Below, in pieces: positions 16,622 to 24,445 of a DNA stretch of 61,452 nucleotides; positions within the stretch are counted from its first letter, which is position 1; each line of letters starts with the position of its first letter. The DNA comes from Kribbella pittospori. Its GTDB lineage: Bacteria; Actinomycetota; Actinomycetes; Propionibacteriales; Kribbellaceae. The stretch covers positions 1 through 61,452 of the forward strand of contig NZ_SJKB01000027.1 in assembly GCF_004331465.1 (NCBI RefSeq), given 5' to 3'. The notes under the pieces were generated by a model. That model was not told the DNA's origin and searched no databases. It worked only from the letters and a program-made list of their open reading frames with translations. A program made the position numbers and the translations under genes.

Positions 16622-17028
16622 TGGCCGAGCTCGGTGAAGGGCAGCGGGCAATTGGGGTCGCCCGCACAGGTCTGCAGGTCGTCGCAGCCGGCCGCGATCC
16701 CCGCACGCAGGGTCTCGGCGATGACGGTGAGGTCGGCGATCTTCGCTTCCACGTCGGTCAGCTTCTCGCGAGCCCGTGCCTGCAGCCCGGCTCCCTCGCC
16801 GAGCGCATGCCGATGCCTGGCCGTATCGAGCAGTTCGGACACTTCGGTCAGCGTGAACCCGAGCCGCTGCGCCGCCTTGATCACGCGCAACGTGGTGACC
16901 GCAGTCTCCGGGTAGACGCGATGCCCACCAAGGCTGCGCACCGGCTCGTCGAGCAGCCCGCGGCGTTCGTAGTACCGCAGGGTCTGGAGGTTCACGCCGG
17001 CGGCGGCTGCCACCTCGCCGGATCTCAC
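16618..17028 (-). CDS. MerR-family regulator, heavy-metal type
   Basis: A 136-residue protein. The winged HTH starts RSGEVAAAAGVNLQTLRYYE, followed by the dimerisation coiled coil (about 80-110). The Cys-containing C-terminus CDDLQTCAGDPNCP resembles the metal-binding tail of MerR-like sensors, but the first mercury ligand of classical MerR (Cys in the coiled-coil base) is replaced by a His-rich RHRH. The GTG start overlaps the upstream stop (GTGA). It probably regulates its own operon through the dyad at 17361-17378. The inducing metal is unclear. Confidence 0.9.
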   Translation of the reverse strand: MRSGEVAAAAGVNLQTLRYYERRGLLDEPVRSLGGHRVYPETAVTTLRVIKAAQRLGFTLTEVSELLDTARHRHALGEGAGLQARAREKLTDVEAKIADLTVIAETLRAGIAAGCDDLQTCAGDPNCPLPFTELGQ

Positions 17029-17345
17029 GCCGGCAACCGATCCGCCAGTCCATCCAGTACGGCGACTTGGGTGGGCGGTACGCCGATGCGTAGGTGGAAA
17101 TGGCCGTCGGTTGGTTCGGTGAGGGTGAAGGCGAAGAAGGAGCAGCACTCGGACTCGCGGGCGGTCAGGTCTGCGGTGGTGTCGCGGGCTTCGGCGGCGA
17201 GCGTCAGGTCGAGCGTCTGGGGGTCGACGCGGTTGGCGTTGCGGAGGTGGTCGGCGAAGAGTTGGTCGAACTCCGCAACGCGGAGTGGTTGCTCCGCGGT
17301 CGGCAGGGTGCAGGCGGCCGGAGCCCAGGCGAGGTGATCGGTCAT
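17025..17345 (-). CDS. Conserved small protein with CTLP and ESECC motifs
   Basis: A 106-residue soluble protein with no firm family assignment. It has an N-terminal ACTLPTAEQPLR and a later RESECCSFFAF, giving three cysteines that could bind a thiophilic metal or act in thiol chemistry. It is first in an operon with merR and the ynfA-like gene, both joined by GTGA overlaps. The ATG at 17345 is preferred because a MerR-type promoter ends just upstream; an in-frame start further up would lie inside the promoter. A metal-handling role is inferred from context only. Confidence 0.75.
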   Translation of the reverse strand: MTDHLAWAPAACTLPTAEQPLRVAEFDQLFADHLRNANRVDPQTLDLTLAAEARDTTADLTARESECCSFFAFTLTEPTDGHFHLRIGVPPTQVAVLDGLADRLPA

Positions 17346-17352
17346 GAAATCG

Positions 17353-17384
17353 ACGGTAAACCTGTACCCAAGTACCGGATGCAA
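17353..17384 (-). promoter_or_regulatory. MerR-type promoter and operator
   Basis: On the minus strand a TTGCAT -35 (17384-17379) and TACCGT -10 (17358-17353) are 20 bp apart, the overlong spacer typical of MerR-activated promoters. The spacer holds the dyad CCNGTAC-N4-GTACNGG (17361-17378), resembling mercury-type MerR sites. The -10 ends 7 nt before the ATG at 17345, so the transcript is probably leaderless. Confidence 0.7.
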
Positions 17385-18077
17385 CTATTCGGGCTGATCG
17401 GTCCAGATGAGTACGTACGCCACCGCGCCGAAACGGACCTGGTCGCCGGGCCGGACCCGGACCGGCGTGGTCAGGCGCAGACCGTTGACCTCTGTGCCGT
17501 TCATCGAACCGAGGTCGCGCAGCATCCAGCTGTCTTTCACGTAGCGGAGCTCCGCATGGAATCGGGACACGGACAGGTCGGCCAACCGCAGCGTCGCGCC
17601 CGGCCCGCGTCCGATCCGGACCGTCGGCGATCCTGGCGCCGGTAACGCCAGCCCGGGCGGCGGCAGAGCCGGCGTCTTCTGTTGCACGACTCCAACCCGC
17701 GGAAGGGACCCGAGGCGCTCGAGAAACCCGAACCACGCCCCGACGACTCCACTCGGCCGCTCAGGGGTCCCAGCGCCCGGCCATCCCTCGGACCGCGCTG
17801 GTGGTCGGGTCAGGCTGGGGCTGCGGATGACTTCGAGCCGGGGCAGTCGGGAACGGAAGTCCCGGAGCCGGCGCGTGACGCGCGGCTCCTCGCGAGGCAG
17901 GTCGCGAATGGCGTCGGCGAGTTCGCCGCGGCTCTGGGCGCGCAGAACGAAGTTCATCCGGCGGACGAAGGTGTCGTGGGACAGCCGCCCGGTCCCGGCG
18001 CCCTCGCGCAGGATGGCCAGGGCACGATCCCGCTCGGCGTCCGACGGACGCGTCCCCTCCGCCGGAACCGATGTCAT
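17385..18077 (-). CDS. DUF1707-FHA domain protein
   Basis: A 230-residue protein. The N-terminal DUF1707-like segment reads RPSDAERDRALAILREGAGTGRLS (here split by its natural GAG), followed by a basic, proline-rich linker (about 65-135). A C-terminal FHA domain carries IGRGPGA, SVSRFHAEL and RDLGSMNGTEVNG, the residues that bind phosphothreonine. It could act as a reader in Ser/Thr kinase signalling, though no kinase gene lies nearby. The start is uncertain: ATG 18077 is preferred, and an in-frame start 30 bases upstream is possible. It is followed directly by the MerR-type promoter. Confidence 0.82.
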   Translation of the reverse strand: MTSVPAEGTRPSDAERDRALAILREGAGTGRLSHDTFVRRMNFVLRAQSRGELADAIRDLPREEPRVTRRLRDFRSRLPRLEVIRSPSLTRPPARSEGWPGAGTPERPSGVVGAWFGFLERLGSLPRVGVVQQKTPALPPPGLALPAPGSPTVRIGRGPGATLRLADLSVSRFHAELRYVKDSWMLRDLGSMNGTEVNGLRLTTPVRVRPGDQVRFGAVAYVLIWTDQPE

Positions 18078-18142
18078 CTCATGATTGTCCGGTCCGATCC
18101 GGTTCACTGTCCACCGAACCCCGGGGGCGGCCGGGGACCAGC

Positions 18143-18871
18143 TCAGCGGTACTGAATCCGGTAGGCGACGTGCGCATCGCCCTGCGAGAGCCCGACGTTC
18201 GAGATCCCGACGACCAACTGGTGACCGTTGGCGTCGTTGCGATACGTCACGTACGTCGTACCTGCCGCACCTTCAGTCGCGATCCGGCGCCAGGACGGTC
18301 CGCCGGATGCGGAGATCTGCGTCAACGCTTTCGTCACCGCGGGCGTCGCGTAGTACGACATCCACTTCGTGTCGCCGCGACCCCACGCGCGGACCAGGTT
18401 GTCGGACCACTGCACCGCATTCCAGGCACGCGGTTCGTTGGCGAAGCTGACGACTCTCGCGGCGTGCCAGCCGCCCGGCGGGCGCAGCTCCGGCGCGGCG
18501 TTCGCGACCCCGAGCGTGAGAGTCCCGCCGCGGGCATCGTCGTGGTAGGTCACATAGATTGTCCCGGCGGCGCCTTCCGCCGAGACTCGGCGCCAGTGAA
18601 TCCCGCCTGGCGAGGCCTGCGCGAACAGAGCACGCGTGACCTCGGCCGTGCCGTAACAAGCTGTCATTCTCGTGTCACCGCGACCCCAGGCACGGACCAA
18701 CCGATCCGCGTAGGTGACCGCATCCAGCCGAGCGACCGACGCACCGCACGAGGCGGTCGTCTGAGCACTGGCCGCAACGGCCGGAGCCGCTGAACCGCCG
18801 AGCACGAGCGGAGCAGCAACCGCGAGCGCGGCCGCCATCCCGACGGCCTTGGATAGACCCTTGATCTTCAT
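18143..18871 (-). CDS. Secreted protein with two tandem repeat modules
   Basis: A 242-residue protein with a signal peptide (KIKGLSKAVGMAAALAVAAP, cleavage after AVAA near residue 33). The mature part is an internal duplication: both halves hold LVRAWGRGDT, then a WRR..EGAAGT.YVTY segment and a G.tL..G..N strand. No catalytic motif is recognised. GGGAGG six bases upstream supports the ATG at 18871 over an upstream TTG. It stands alone, divergent from ligC. Function unknown; a small extracellular binding module is plausible. Confidence 0.8.
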   Translation of the reverse strand: MKIKGLSKAVGMAAALAVAAPLVLGGSAAPAVAASAQTTASCGASVARLDAVTYADRLVRAWGRGDTRMTACYGTAEVTRALFAQASPGGIHWRRVSAEGAAGTIYVTYHDDARGGTLTLGVANAAPELRPPGGWHAARVVSFANEPRAWNAVQWSDNLVRAWGRGDTKWMSYYATPAVTKALTQISASGGPSWRRIATEGAAGTTYVTYRNDANGHQLVVGISNVGLSQGDAHVAYRIQYR

Positions 18872-18957
18872 GATCAACCTCCCGAGTTGGTCACTTCGTC
18901 CTCAGTGGTTCGACGCGCCCGATCGCCCACGAGTTGGCTGTGGGTGAGAATGACGGG

Positions 18958-20034
18958 ATGCGACTGCCTGTGATGCCACCGGTCAAGCCGATGCTCGCCA
19001 AGCCCGTGAAGGAGATCCCGCGCGGGGAGATGAGCTACGAGCCCAAGTGGGACGGGTTCCGCTCGATCATCTTCCGGGACGGGGACGAGGTGGAGATCGG
19101 CAGCCGGAACGAGAAGCCGATGACGCGCTACTTCCCCGAGCTGGTCGAGGCGGTGAAGGCGAACCTGCCGGAGCGCTGCGCGATCGACGGCGAGATCATC
19201 GTGATCGGCGCGTCCGGCGACCGGCTCGACTTCGAGGTGCTGCAGCAGCGCATCCACCCCGCTGCGAGCCGAGTGAACATGCTGTCGGAGAAGACGCCGG
19301 CGCGGTTCGTGGCGTTCGACTTGCTGGCGCTGGGTGATGAGGACTTCATGGAGCGTCCGTTCGCGGAACGGCGTACCGCTCTGATCAATGCGCTGGCTGG
19401 TGTGAAGGCGCCGATCCATGTCACGCCGGCGACGACCAACCGCGACACCGCCGCGGAGTGGTTCGAGCAGTTCGAGGGCGCCGGCCTGGATGGGCTGATC
19501 GCCAAGCCGATGGACGTCACCTACCAGCCGGACAAGCGCGTGATGTTCAAGGTGAAGCCGGAGCGCACCGCGGACTGCGTGGTCGCCGGGTATCGCGTGC
19601 ACAAGAGCGGCCCGGACCGGATCGGATCGCTGCTGCTCGGGCTGTACAGCGACGACGGCACGTTGGCGAGCGTCGGGGTGATCGGTGCGTTCCCGCTCGA
19701 ACGGCGAAAGGAACTTTTCCAGGAGATGCAGCCGCTCGTCACGACGTTCGACGATCACCCGTGGGCGTGGGCGAAGCAGGAGGAGGGCGTGCGTACGCCG
19801 CGCAACGCGGAGGGCAGCCGGTGGCAGGCAGGCAAGGATCTGTCGTTCGTCCCGCTGCGGCCGGAGCTGGTGGTCGAGGTTCGCTACGACCATATGGAAG
19901 GCATCCGCTTCCGCCACACCGCACAGTTCGTCCGCTGGCGCCCCGACCGCACCCCCGAGTCCTGCACCTACGAACAACTAGAGGAGCCGGTCAAGTTCGA
20001 CCTGGCCGACGTACTGTCGAGCGCTCAACGCTGA
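18958..20034 (+). CDS. ligC: ATP-dependent DNA ligase, LigC type
   Basis: A 358-residue ligase with adenylation motif I EPKWDGFR (K30 is the AMP-accepting lysine), motif III FVAFDLLAL, motif IV LDGLIAKP and motif V FKVKPERTADC, followed by an OB-fold domain. Length and layout match mycobacterial LigC. It probably seals nicks in repair; the essential NAD-dependent ligase would be elsewhere. The ATG at 18958 follows a GAGAAT -10-like element by 6 nt, so it may be leaderless. The stop overlaps the next start (TGATG). Confidence 0.92.
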   Translation: MRLPVMPPVKPMLAKPVKEIPRGEMSYEPKWDGFRSIIFRDGDEVEIGSRNEKPMTRYFPELVEAVKANLPERCAIDGEIIVIGASGDRLDFEVLQQRIHPAASRVNMLSEKTPARFVAFDLLALGDEDFMERPFAERRTALINALAGVKAPIHVTPATTNRDTAAEWFEQFEGAGLDGLIAKPMDVTYQPDKRVMFKVKPERTADCVVAGYRVHKSGPDRIGSLLLGLYSDDGTLASVGVIGAFPLERRKELFQEMQPLVTTFDDHPWAWAKQEEGVRTPRNAEGSRWQAGKDLSFVPLRPELVVEVRYDHMEGIRFRHTAQFVRWRPDRTPESCTYEQLEEPVKFDLADVLSSAQR

Positions 20035-20798
20035 TGAAGGTCCTGTACGACGTCTACGCCCGGATCCTGCGACGCCAGCTGGCCGGACTGCCGATGCCGC
20101 GGCACATCGCGATCGCGATGGACGGCAACCGCCGCTGGGCACGACGAGCCGGGTACGACGACGTGCGGGTCGGTCACCGGTTCGGCGCGGAGCATCTGGA
20201 GCTGTTCCTGCGCTGGTGTTCCGAGGCCGGCGTCCACTGCGTGACCGCGTGGGTCGCATCGGCGGACAACATCCGGCGCCGCGATTCGGCCGAGGTCGAC
20301 TACCTGATGCGGCTCACCGAGACGGTCCTGGCCGAGCATGTACGACGTGACCACCGGTGGCGGCTGCATGTCGCGGGGCAACTTGATTTGTTGCCTGATA
20401 CAACCGCTCGGGCGCTGAAGGAGGCGGTCGAGGAGACGCGCGACCGGACGGATGCGGGTGACCTGACGCTCGCCATCGGGTACTCCGGCCGGCTCGAGGT
20501 GGTGGACGCCGTACGGGCTGTGCTGGACGAGGCTGCCTTGGCCGGGCGTTCGTTGGAGGACGTCGCTGACGAGTTGAGCGAGGACATCATCGGCCGGCAT
20601 CTCTATCTGCCTGAGCTGCCGGATCCCGACCTGGTCATCCGGACGAGTGGGGAGCTCCGGATGTCGGACTTCCTGCTGTGGCAGGCGACGCGCTCGGAGG
20701 TCGAGTTCTGCGACTTGTACTGGCCCGCGTTCCGGCAGGTCGACCTGCTGCGGGCGCTCCGCACCTACGGACGGCGCCGACTGGAACGATCCAGTTGA
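20034..20798 (+). CDS. Isoprenyl (cis-prenyl) transferase
   Basis: A 254-residue enzyme of the UppS family. The catalytic P-loop-like motif IAIAMDGNRRWARR is at about residues 25-38, and the conserved RTSGELRMSDFLLWQ and EVEFCDLYWPAF motifs are near the C-terminus. It condenses isopentenyl diphosphate with allylic diphosphates in the cytoplasm to make polyprenyl carriers for the cell wall. Actinobacteria often have two such enzymes (Z-farnesyl and decaprenyl type), and the sequence does not show which this is. Its start overlaps the ligC stop, so the two are coupled. Confidence 0.9.
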   Translation: MKVLYDVYARILRRQLAGLPMPRHIAIAMDGNRRWARRAGYDDVRVGHRFGAEHLELFLRWCSEAGVHCVTAWVASADNIRRRDSAEVDYLMRLTETVLAEHVRRDHRWRLHVAGQLDLLPDTTARALKEAVEETRDRTDAGDLTLAIGYSGRLEVVDAVRAVLDEAALAGRSLEDVADELSEDIIGRHLYLPELPDPDLVIRTSGELRMSDFLLWQATRSEVEFCDLYWPAFRQVDLLRALRTYGRRRLERSS

Positions 20799-20838
20799 TC
20801 ATTTGAGCAGGTGCCACGGCCAGGACCGAATACATCGG

Positions 20839-20852
20839 GCCCCCGCGGGGGC
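20839..20852. repeat. Perfect 14-bp GC palindrome after the prenyltransferase gene
   Basis: GCCCCCGCGGGGGC lies 41 bp after the prenyltransferase stop. It could be a U-less terminator stem or a protein site; the sequence does not decide. Confidence 0.4.
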
Positions 20853-20892
20853 ACTATGGAGGCATACCGACTGGTAGGAACCGGAGGTTGCG

Positions 20893-21396
20893 ATGTACGA
20901 CGTCGTACTGCTCGTCGAACAGGAACTATCGGCGCCGGACGCGAAACGCGTCGTTGAACTGCACCAGGACATGCCCGAGTCCGTCACGTACCACGTGCTC
21001 GTGCCGTGCCACAACGCCGAGGCCGGCGTGGAGGCCTCGATCAGCGCACTGGGCACCGCGGATCTGTACGGTCCAGGGCTGGCCAGTCAGCGCCAGGATC
21101 TCGCCGAGGCGCAGAAGGCGATCGACACCGAGGCGAAGGGCTGCAGCGGACGCAGCGTGCAGCGGCTGCGCGACCTAGGGCAGCACGCTGAGGGCGGCAT
21201 CTCGCACGACCGCCCGATCGACGCCCTGATCGCCACTGTGGACCACGTGCAGGGCCAGGAGGTCATCATCCTGACCCGGCCACACGTCGTGGCCGAGTTC
21301 TTCCACCTCGACTGGACCAACTCCGCCCGCCGCCACCTCGGCGTACCCGTCCTCCACCTGCTCGAACACGACCCGGAGAAGGCCTCCGCCTCGTAG
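20893..21396 (+). CDS. Conserved actinobacterial hypothetical protein, UspA-like
   Basis: A 167-residue cytoplasmic protein. It starts MYDVVLLVEQELSAPDAKRV, and its C-terminal half reads EVIILTRPHVVAEFFHLDW. The alternating strands and helices (VTYHVLVPCH, ALIATVDHVQGQEVIILT) resemble a universal-stress or Rossmann-like alpha/beta fold, but the ATP-binding G-2X-G-9X-G motif is not seen. GGAGG stands 5 nt before the ATG. It is monocistronic, with stops of neighbours close by. Function unknown. Confidence 0.75.
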   Translation: MYDVVLLVEQELSAPDAKRVVELHQDMPESVTYHVLVPCHNAEAGVEASISALGTADLYGPGLASQRQDLAEAQKAIDTEAKGCSGRSVQRLRDLGQHAEGGISHDRPIDALIATVDHVQGQEVIILTRPHVVAEFFHLDWTNSARRHLGVPVLHLLEHDPEKASAS

Positions 21397-21400
21397 CGGG

Positions 21401-21577
21401 TCAGAACCGGAGCATGACCGCATAGGTGACGCCGACCGCGAGGGCGGCCATCAGCAGCGACACCGTGGTCCGGATCGTTCGGTCGCCGGTTTCGCCGTAG
21501 TGGCGGCCGTCCTCGGAGTTGTACGCGAGTTTGTAGCCGGCGTAGCCCGCGGCGAGGGCCAAGCCCAGTCTGATCAT
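21401..21577 (-). CDS. Small membrane protein (58 residues)
   Basis: The protein has an N-terminal glycine-rich hydrophobic segment (RLGLALAAGYAGYKLAY) and a C-terminal transmembrane helix (VSLLMAALAVGVTYAVML). A strong GGGGAGGGG site precedes the ATG. It ends 4 bp from the convergent UspA-like gene and lies downstream of the ABC exporter on the same strand. No family is recognised. Confidence 0.65.
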   Translation of the reverse strand: MIRLGLALAAGYAGYKLAYNSEDGRHYGETGDRTIRTTVSLLMAALAVGVTYAVMLRF

Positions 21578-21620
21578 TGTCCCCTCCCCCTCACTGCCCC
21601 TCAGAACCAAAGTAGCTCGC

Positions 21621-23510
21621 TCAGACGCCGGCCGCGGATCCCGCCTCGGCGAACTGGGTGCGGTACAGGTCGGCGTACTCGCCGCCCTGGGCGAGCAACT
21701 GCTCGTGCGTACCGCGCTCGACAATGTTGCCGCGGTCAACGACCAGGATCAGGTCGGCGTTCCGCACGGTCGACAACCGGTGCGCGATCACGAGCGACGT
21801 ACGCCCTTCCAGCGCGGTGTCGAGCGCGCGCTGTACGGCGACCTCGGACTCGGAATCCAGGTGCGCCGTCGCTTCATCCAGTACGACGATCTGCGGTGCC
21901 TTCAGCAACAATCGCGCAATCGCGAGGCGCTGCCGTTCACCACCGGACAGGCGGTGACCACGGTCCCCCACCACGGTCTCGAGGCCATCGGGCAGGGACG
22001 AAACCAAGGTCCACACCTGCGCGGACTTCAGCGCCTCGATCATCTCGGCGTCGGTGGCGTCCGGCTTCGCGTACGCGAGGTTCGCCCGGATCGTGTCGTG
22101 GAACATGTGCGCGTCCTGCGTGACGTACCCGATCGTGTCGTGCAGCGACTGCAACGTCACCTCGCGTACGTCCTGCCCGCCGACTCGCACGACGCCGCCG
22201 GTCACGTCGTACAGGCGGGCCACCAGGTTGGTGATCGTGGTCTTGCCGGCGCCGGACGGGCCGACCAGCGCAACCATCTGACCGGGCTCCACGACGAAGT
22301 TCACATCTTCGAGCACCTGCGAGGACACCCGCTTGTCGAGCACGGCGACCGACTCCAGGCTCGCGAGGGACACCTGCTCAGCTGTCGGGTAGGCGAACGC
22401 CACGTGGTCGAACTCGACCCCGGCCCGCTCACTCCGCAGTTCCTTGGCCTCCGGAGCATCCTTGATCATCGGCTCGAGGTCGAGCACCTCGAAGACGCGC
22501 TCGAACGAGACCAGCGCGGTCATCACGTCGACCCGCACGTTCGACAGTGCGGTCAGCGGGCCGTACAGCCGGCCGAGCAAGGCGACCAGTGCCAGCAGGG
22601 TCCCGACGGTCAGCGTCTCCCGGACGGCCAGGTTGCCGCCGACGCCGTACACCAAGGCTGTCGCGAGCGCGGCGACCAGAGTGAGCGCCGTGAAGAACAC
22701 GCGGCCGAGCATCGCGATCCGGATGCCGAGGTCGCGGACCCGTCCGGCCCGTTCACTGAAGTCGTTCTTCTCGATCGACGGCGTACCGAACAGCGTGACC
22801 AGCAGCGCTCCCCCGACGCTGAACCGCTCGGTCATCGCCGTCGACATCTCGGCGTTGAGGTTCATCTGCTCACGCGTCAGCGTGGCCAGCCGGCGACCGA
22901 GGATCCGTGCCGGGATCAGGAACACCGGCAGGAGCAGGATCGCCACGACCGTCAACTGCCAGCTCAGCACGAGCATCGCGCCGACCACGAGGATCAGGCT
23001 GATGATGTTCGACACCACGCCGGACAGCGTCGAGGTGAACGCCTGCTGGGCGCCGATCACGTCGTTGTTGAGCCGGGACACCAAGGCACCGGTCTGCGTC
23101 CGGGTGAAGAACGCGACGGGCATCCGCTGGACATGCCCGAAGACCTTGGTCCGCAGGTCGAAGATCAGACCTTCGCCGATCCGCGCGGAGAACCAGCGCT
23201 GCATCAGCCCGAGCCCGGCCTCGACCACCGCGAGCAGGGCCACCACCAGCGCGAGCGCCGTGACCAGTCCCGCGTTTCCTTTGGTGATGCCGTCGTCGAC
23301 GATCTTCTTGAACAGCAGCGGCGAGGCGATGACCATGAACGCCGACAGGATGACGAGCACCAGGAACACCGTGATGTACCAGCGGTACGGCTTCGCGAAC
23401 CGCGCGATCCGGCGCAGCGTGCCCTTGGCGAGCTTCTGCCCGGTCACGGATGAGTCCTGACGCCGCCAGCCGTAAGCGCCCATGCCGGCGCGTGCCATCC
23501 CTGAGGACAT
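21621..23510 (-). CDS. ABC exporter, fused permease-ATPase (MsbA/LmrA type)
   Basis: A 629-residue half-transporter. The N-terminal six-helix domain runs from ITVFLVLVILSAFMVIASPL to about residue 340. The C-terminal ATPase has Walker A GPSGAGKTT, signature LSGGERQR and Walker B QIVVLDEATAHLD. Homodimers of this type export drugs or lipids. I chose the ATG at 23510, with GAGAGG upstream; a GTG 36 bases earlier is less likely. It is divergent from the SRPBCC/ArsR pair, with two ArsR-type sites between, so ArsR control is possible. Confidence 0.9.
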   Translation of the reverse strand: MSSGMARAGMGAYGWRRQDSSVTGQKLAKGTLRRIARFAKPYRWYITVFLVLVILSAFMVIASPLLFKKIVDDGITKGNAGLVTALALVVALLAVVEAGLGLMQRWFSARIGEGLIFDLRTKVFGHVQRMPVAFFTRTQTGALVSRLNNDVIGAQQAFTSTLSGVVSNIISLILVVGAMLVLSWQLTVVAILLLPVFLIPARILGRRLATLTREQMNLNAEMSTAMTERFSVGGALLVTLFGTPSIEKNDFSERAGRVRDLGIRIAMLGRVFFTALTLVAALATALVYGVGGNLAVRETLTVGTLLALVALLGRLYGPLTALSNVRVDVMTALVSFERVFEVLDLEPMIKDAPEAKELRSERAGVEFDHVAFAYPTAEQVSLASLESVAVLDKRVSSQVLEDVNFVVEPGQMVALVGPSGAGKTTITNLVARLYDVTGGVVRVGGQDVREVTLQSLHDTIGYVTQDAHMFHDTIRANLAYAKPDATDAEMIEALKSAQVWTLVSSLPDGLETVVGDRGHRLSGGERQRLAIARLLLKAPQIVVLDEATAHLDSESEVAVQRALDTALEGRTSLVIAHRLSTVRNADLILVVDRGNIVERGTHEQLLAQGGEYADLYRTQFAEAGSAAGV

Positions 23511-23585
23511 GCAGTTCCTCTCCGCTCCTGTGTGGTGAAGCTTCACAACAGTTCAGGTCCTCACAATGTTCCCACTCACCGTCAT

Positions 23586-23600
23586 GCAACCAATGGTTGC
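23586..23600. promoter_or_regulatory. ArsR-type operator 1
   Basis: GCAACCAATGGTTGC is a 7-1-7 palindrome overlapping the -35 of the SRPBCC/arsR promoter. An almost identical copy lies 45 bp downstream. Confidence 0.75.
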
Positions 23601-23625
23601 GGATGCGATGAGAGTGCCCTACAGT
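23597..23625 (+). promoter_or_regulatory. Promoter of the SRPBCC/arsR operon
   Basis: A TTGCGG -35 (23597-23602) and TACAGT -10 (23620-23625) are 17 bp apart. Operator 1 covers the -35 and operator 2 the predicted start of transcription. Confidence 0.6.
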
Positions 23626-23630
23626 CATAG

Positions 23631-23645
23631 GCAACCAAAGGTTGC
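23631..23645. promoter_or_regulatory. ArsR-type operator 2
   Basis: GCAACCAAAGGTTGC, one base different from operator 1, lies just downstream of the -10 and before the SRPBCC start. The pair fits dimer binding by the ArsR protein encoded by the second gene. Confidence 0.75.
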
Positions 23646-23663
23646 GAAAGGACGGTGGGTGAG

Positions 23664-24104
23664 ATGGCGGACCGGACCATCGAGCGGGAGATCCGGGTGG
23701 AGGCGGCACCCGAGGTGGTCTACGAGGTGATCAGCTCGCCGAAGCACCTGCGCGAGTGGTGGCCGGACGAGGCTGACCTCGAGCCGGTCGCCGGTGCCAC
23801 CGGGACCGTCTCGTTCGGCGAGGAGCCGGACGGGAAGGTCGTCTCGCTCACGGTCGTCGAGGCCGACCCGCCGCGACGGTTCGCCTTCCGGTGGGACTAT
23901 CCGGAGGGCGAGACAGCCAGCGAGACCAACTCGCTGCTGGTGACGTTCGACCTCGTCGCCGCCGGCACGGGCACGGTCCTGCGCTTCGCCGAGACCGGAT
24001 TCGACGAGGCCTCCGAGGCGCAGTACCGCGATCACATCAACGGCTGGAACTACTTCCTCCCCCGCCTCGTGCCGTACGTCGACCGGCTGGTGTCCGCGCC
24101 GTGA
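23664..24104 (+). CDS. SRPBCC/AHSA1-domain protein
   Basis: A 146-residue protein of the START-like SRPBCC superfamily (ADRTIEREIRVEAAPEVVYE at the start, SPKHLREWWPDEADLE, and a long C-terminal helix ending WNYFLPRLVPYVDRL). These domains bind hydrophobic ligands in a deep cavity. The ATG at 23664 is preferred over a GTG nine bases upstream. The stop overlaps the arsR start (GTGA), the common actinobacterial pairing of an AHSA1 protein with an ArsR repressor. Confidence 0.85.
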   Translation: MADRTIEREIRVEAAPEVVYEVISSPKHLREWWPDEADLEPVAGATGTVSFGEEPDGKVVSLTVVEADPPRRFAFRWDYPEGETASETNSLLVTFDLVAAGTGTVLRFAETGFDEASEAQYRDHINGWNYFLPRLVPYVDRLVSAP

Positions 24105-24430
24105 TCGACGACGGGCTCTGGTCGGCGGTCGGCGATCCGACCCGGCGCCGGATGCTCGACCTGCTGCTCGCCAACGGCGGCGGGACCGCGACCGGCCTGA
24201 GCGATCAACTGCCGGTCACCCGGCAGGCCGTCGCCAAACACCTCGCCGTCCTCGAGCGGGTCGGCCTGGTCCACGCCAAGCCGTCGGGGCGGGAACGGCG
24301 CTACACCGTGGACGAATCACAGCTTGCCCGTGCGATCGCGCAACTGACCTCGGTCAGTGACGCCTGGGACCGCCGGCTCCAGCGCATCAAGCGGATCGCC
24401 GAATCCATTCAACGCAGTACAGACATCTGA
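24101..24430 (+). CDS. ArsR-family transcriptional regulator
   Basis: A 109-residue winged-helix protein. The HTH is ATGLSDQLPVTRQAVAKHLAVL, given here as part of residues about 30-50, and the wing is SGRERRYTVD. No Cys metal-binding motif is present, so it is the non-metal type that accompanies AHSA1 proteins. The GTG start overlaps the previous stop. It probably represses its own promoter through the two GCAACC-type sites and may also affect the divergent exporter. Confidence 0.9.
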   Translation: MIDDGLWSAVGDPTRRRMLDLLLANGGGTATGLSDQLPVTRQAVAKHLAVLERVGLVHAKPSGRERRYTVDESQLARAIAQLTSVSDAWDRRLQRIKRIAESIQRSTDI

Positions 24431-24445
24431 ACGAGAGGCACTCCC

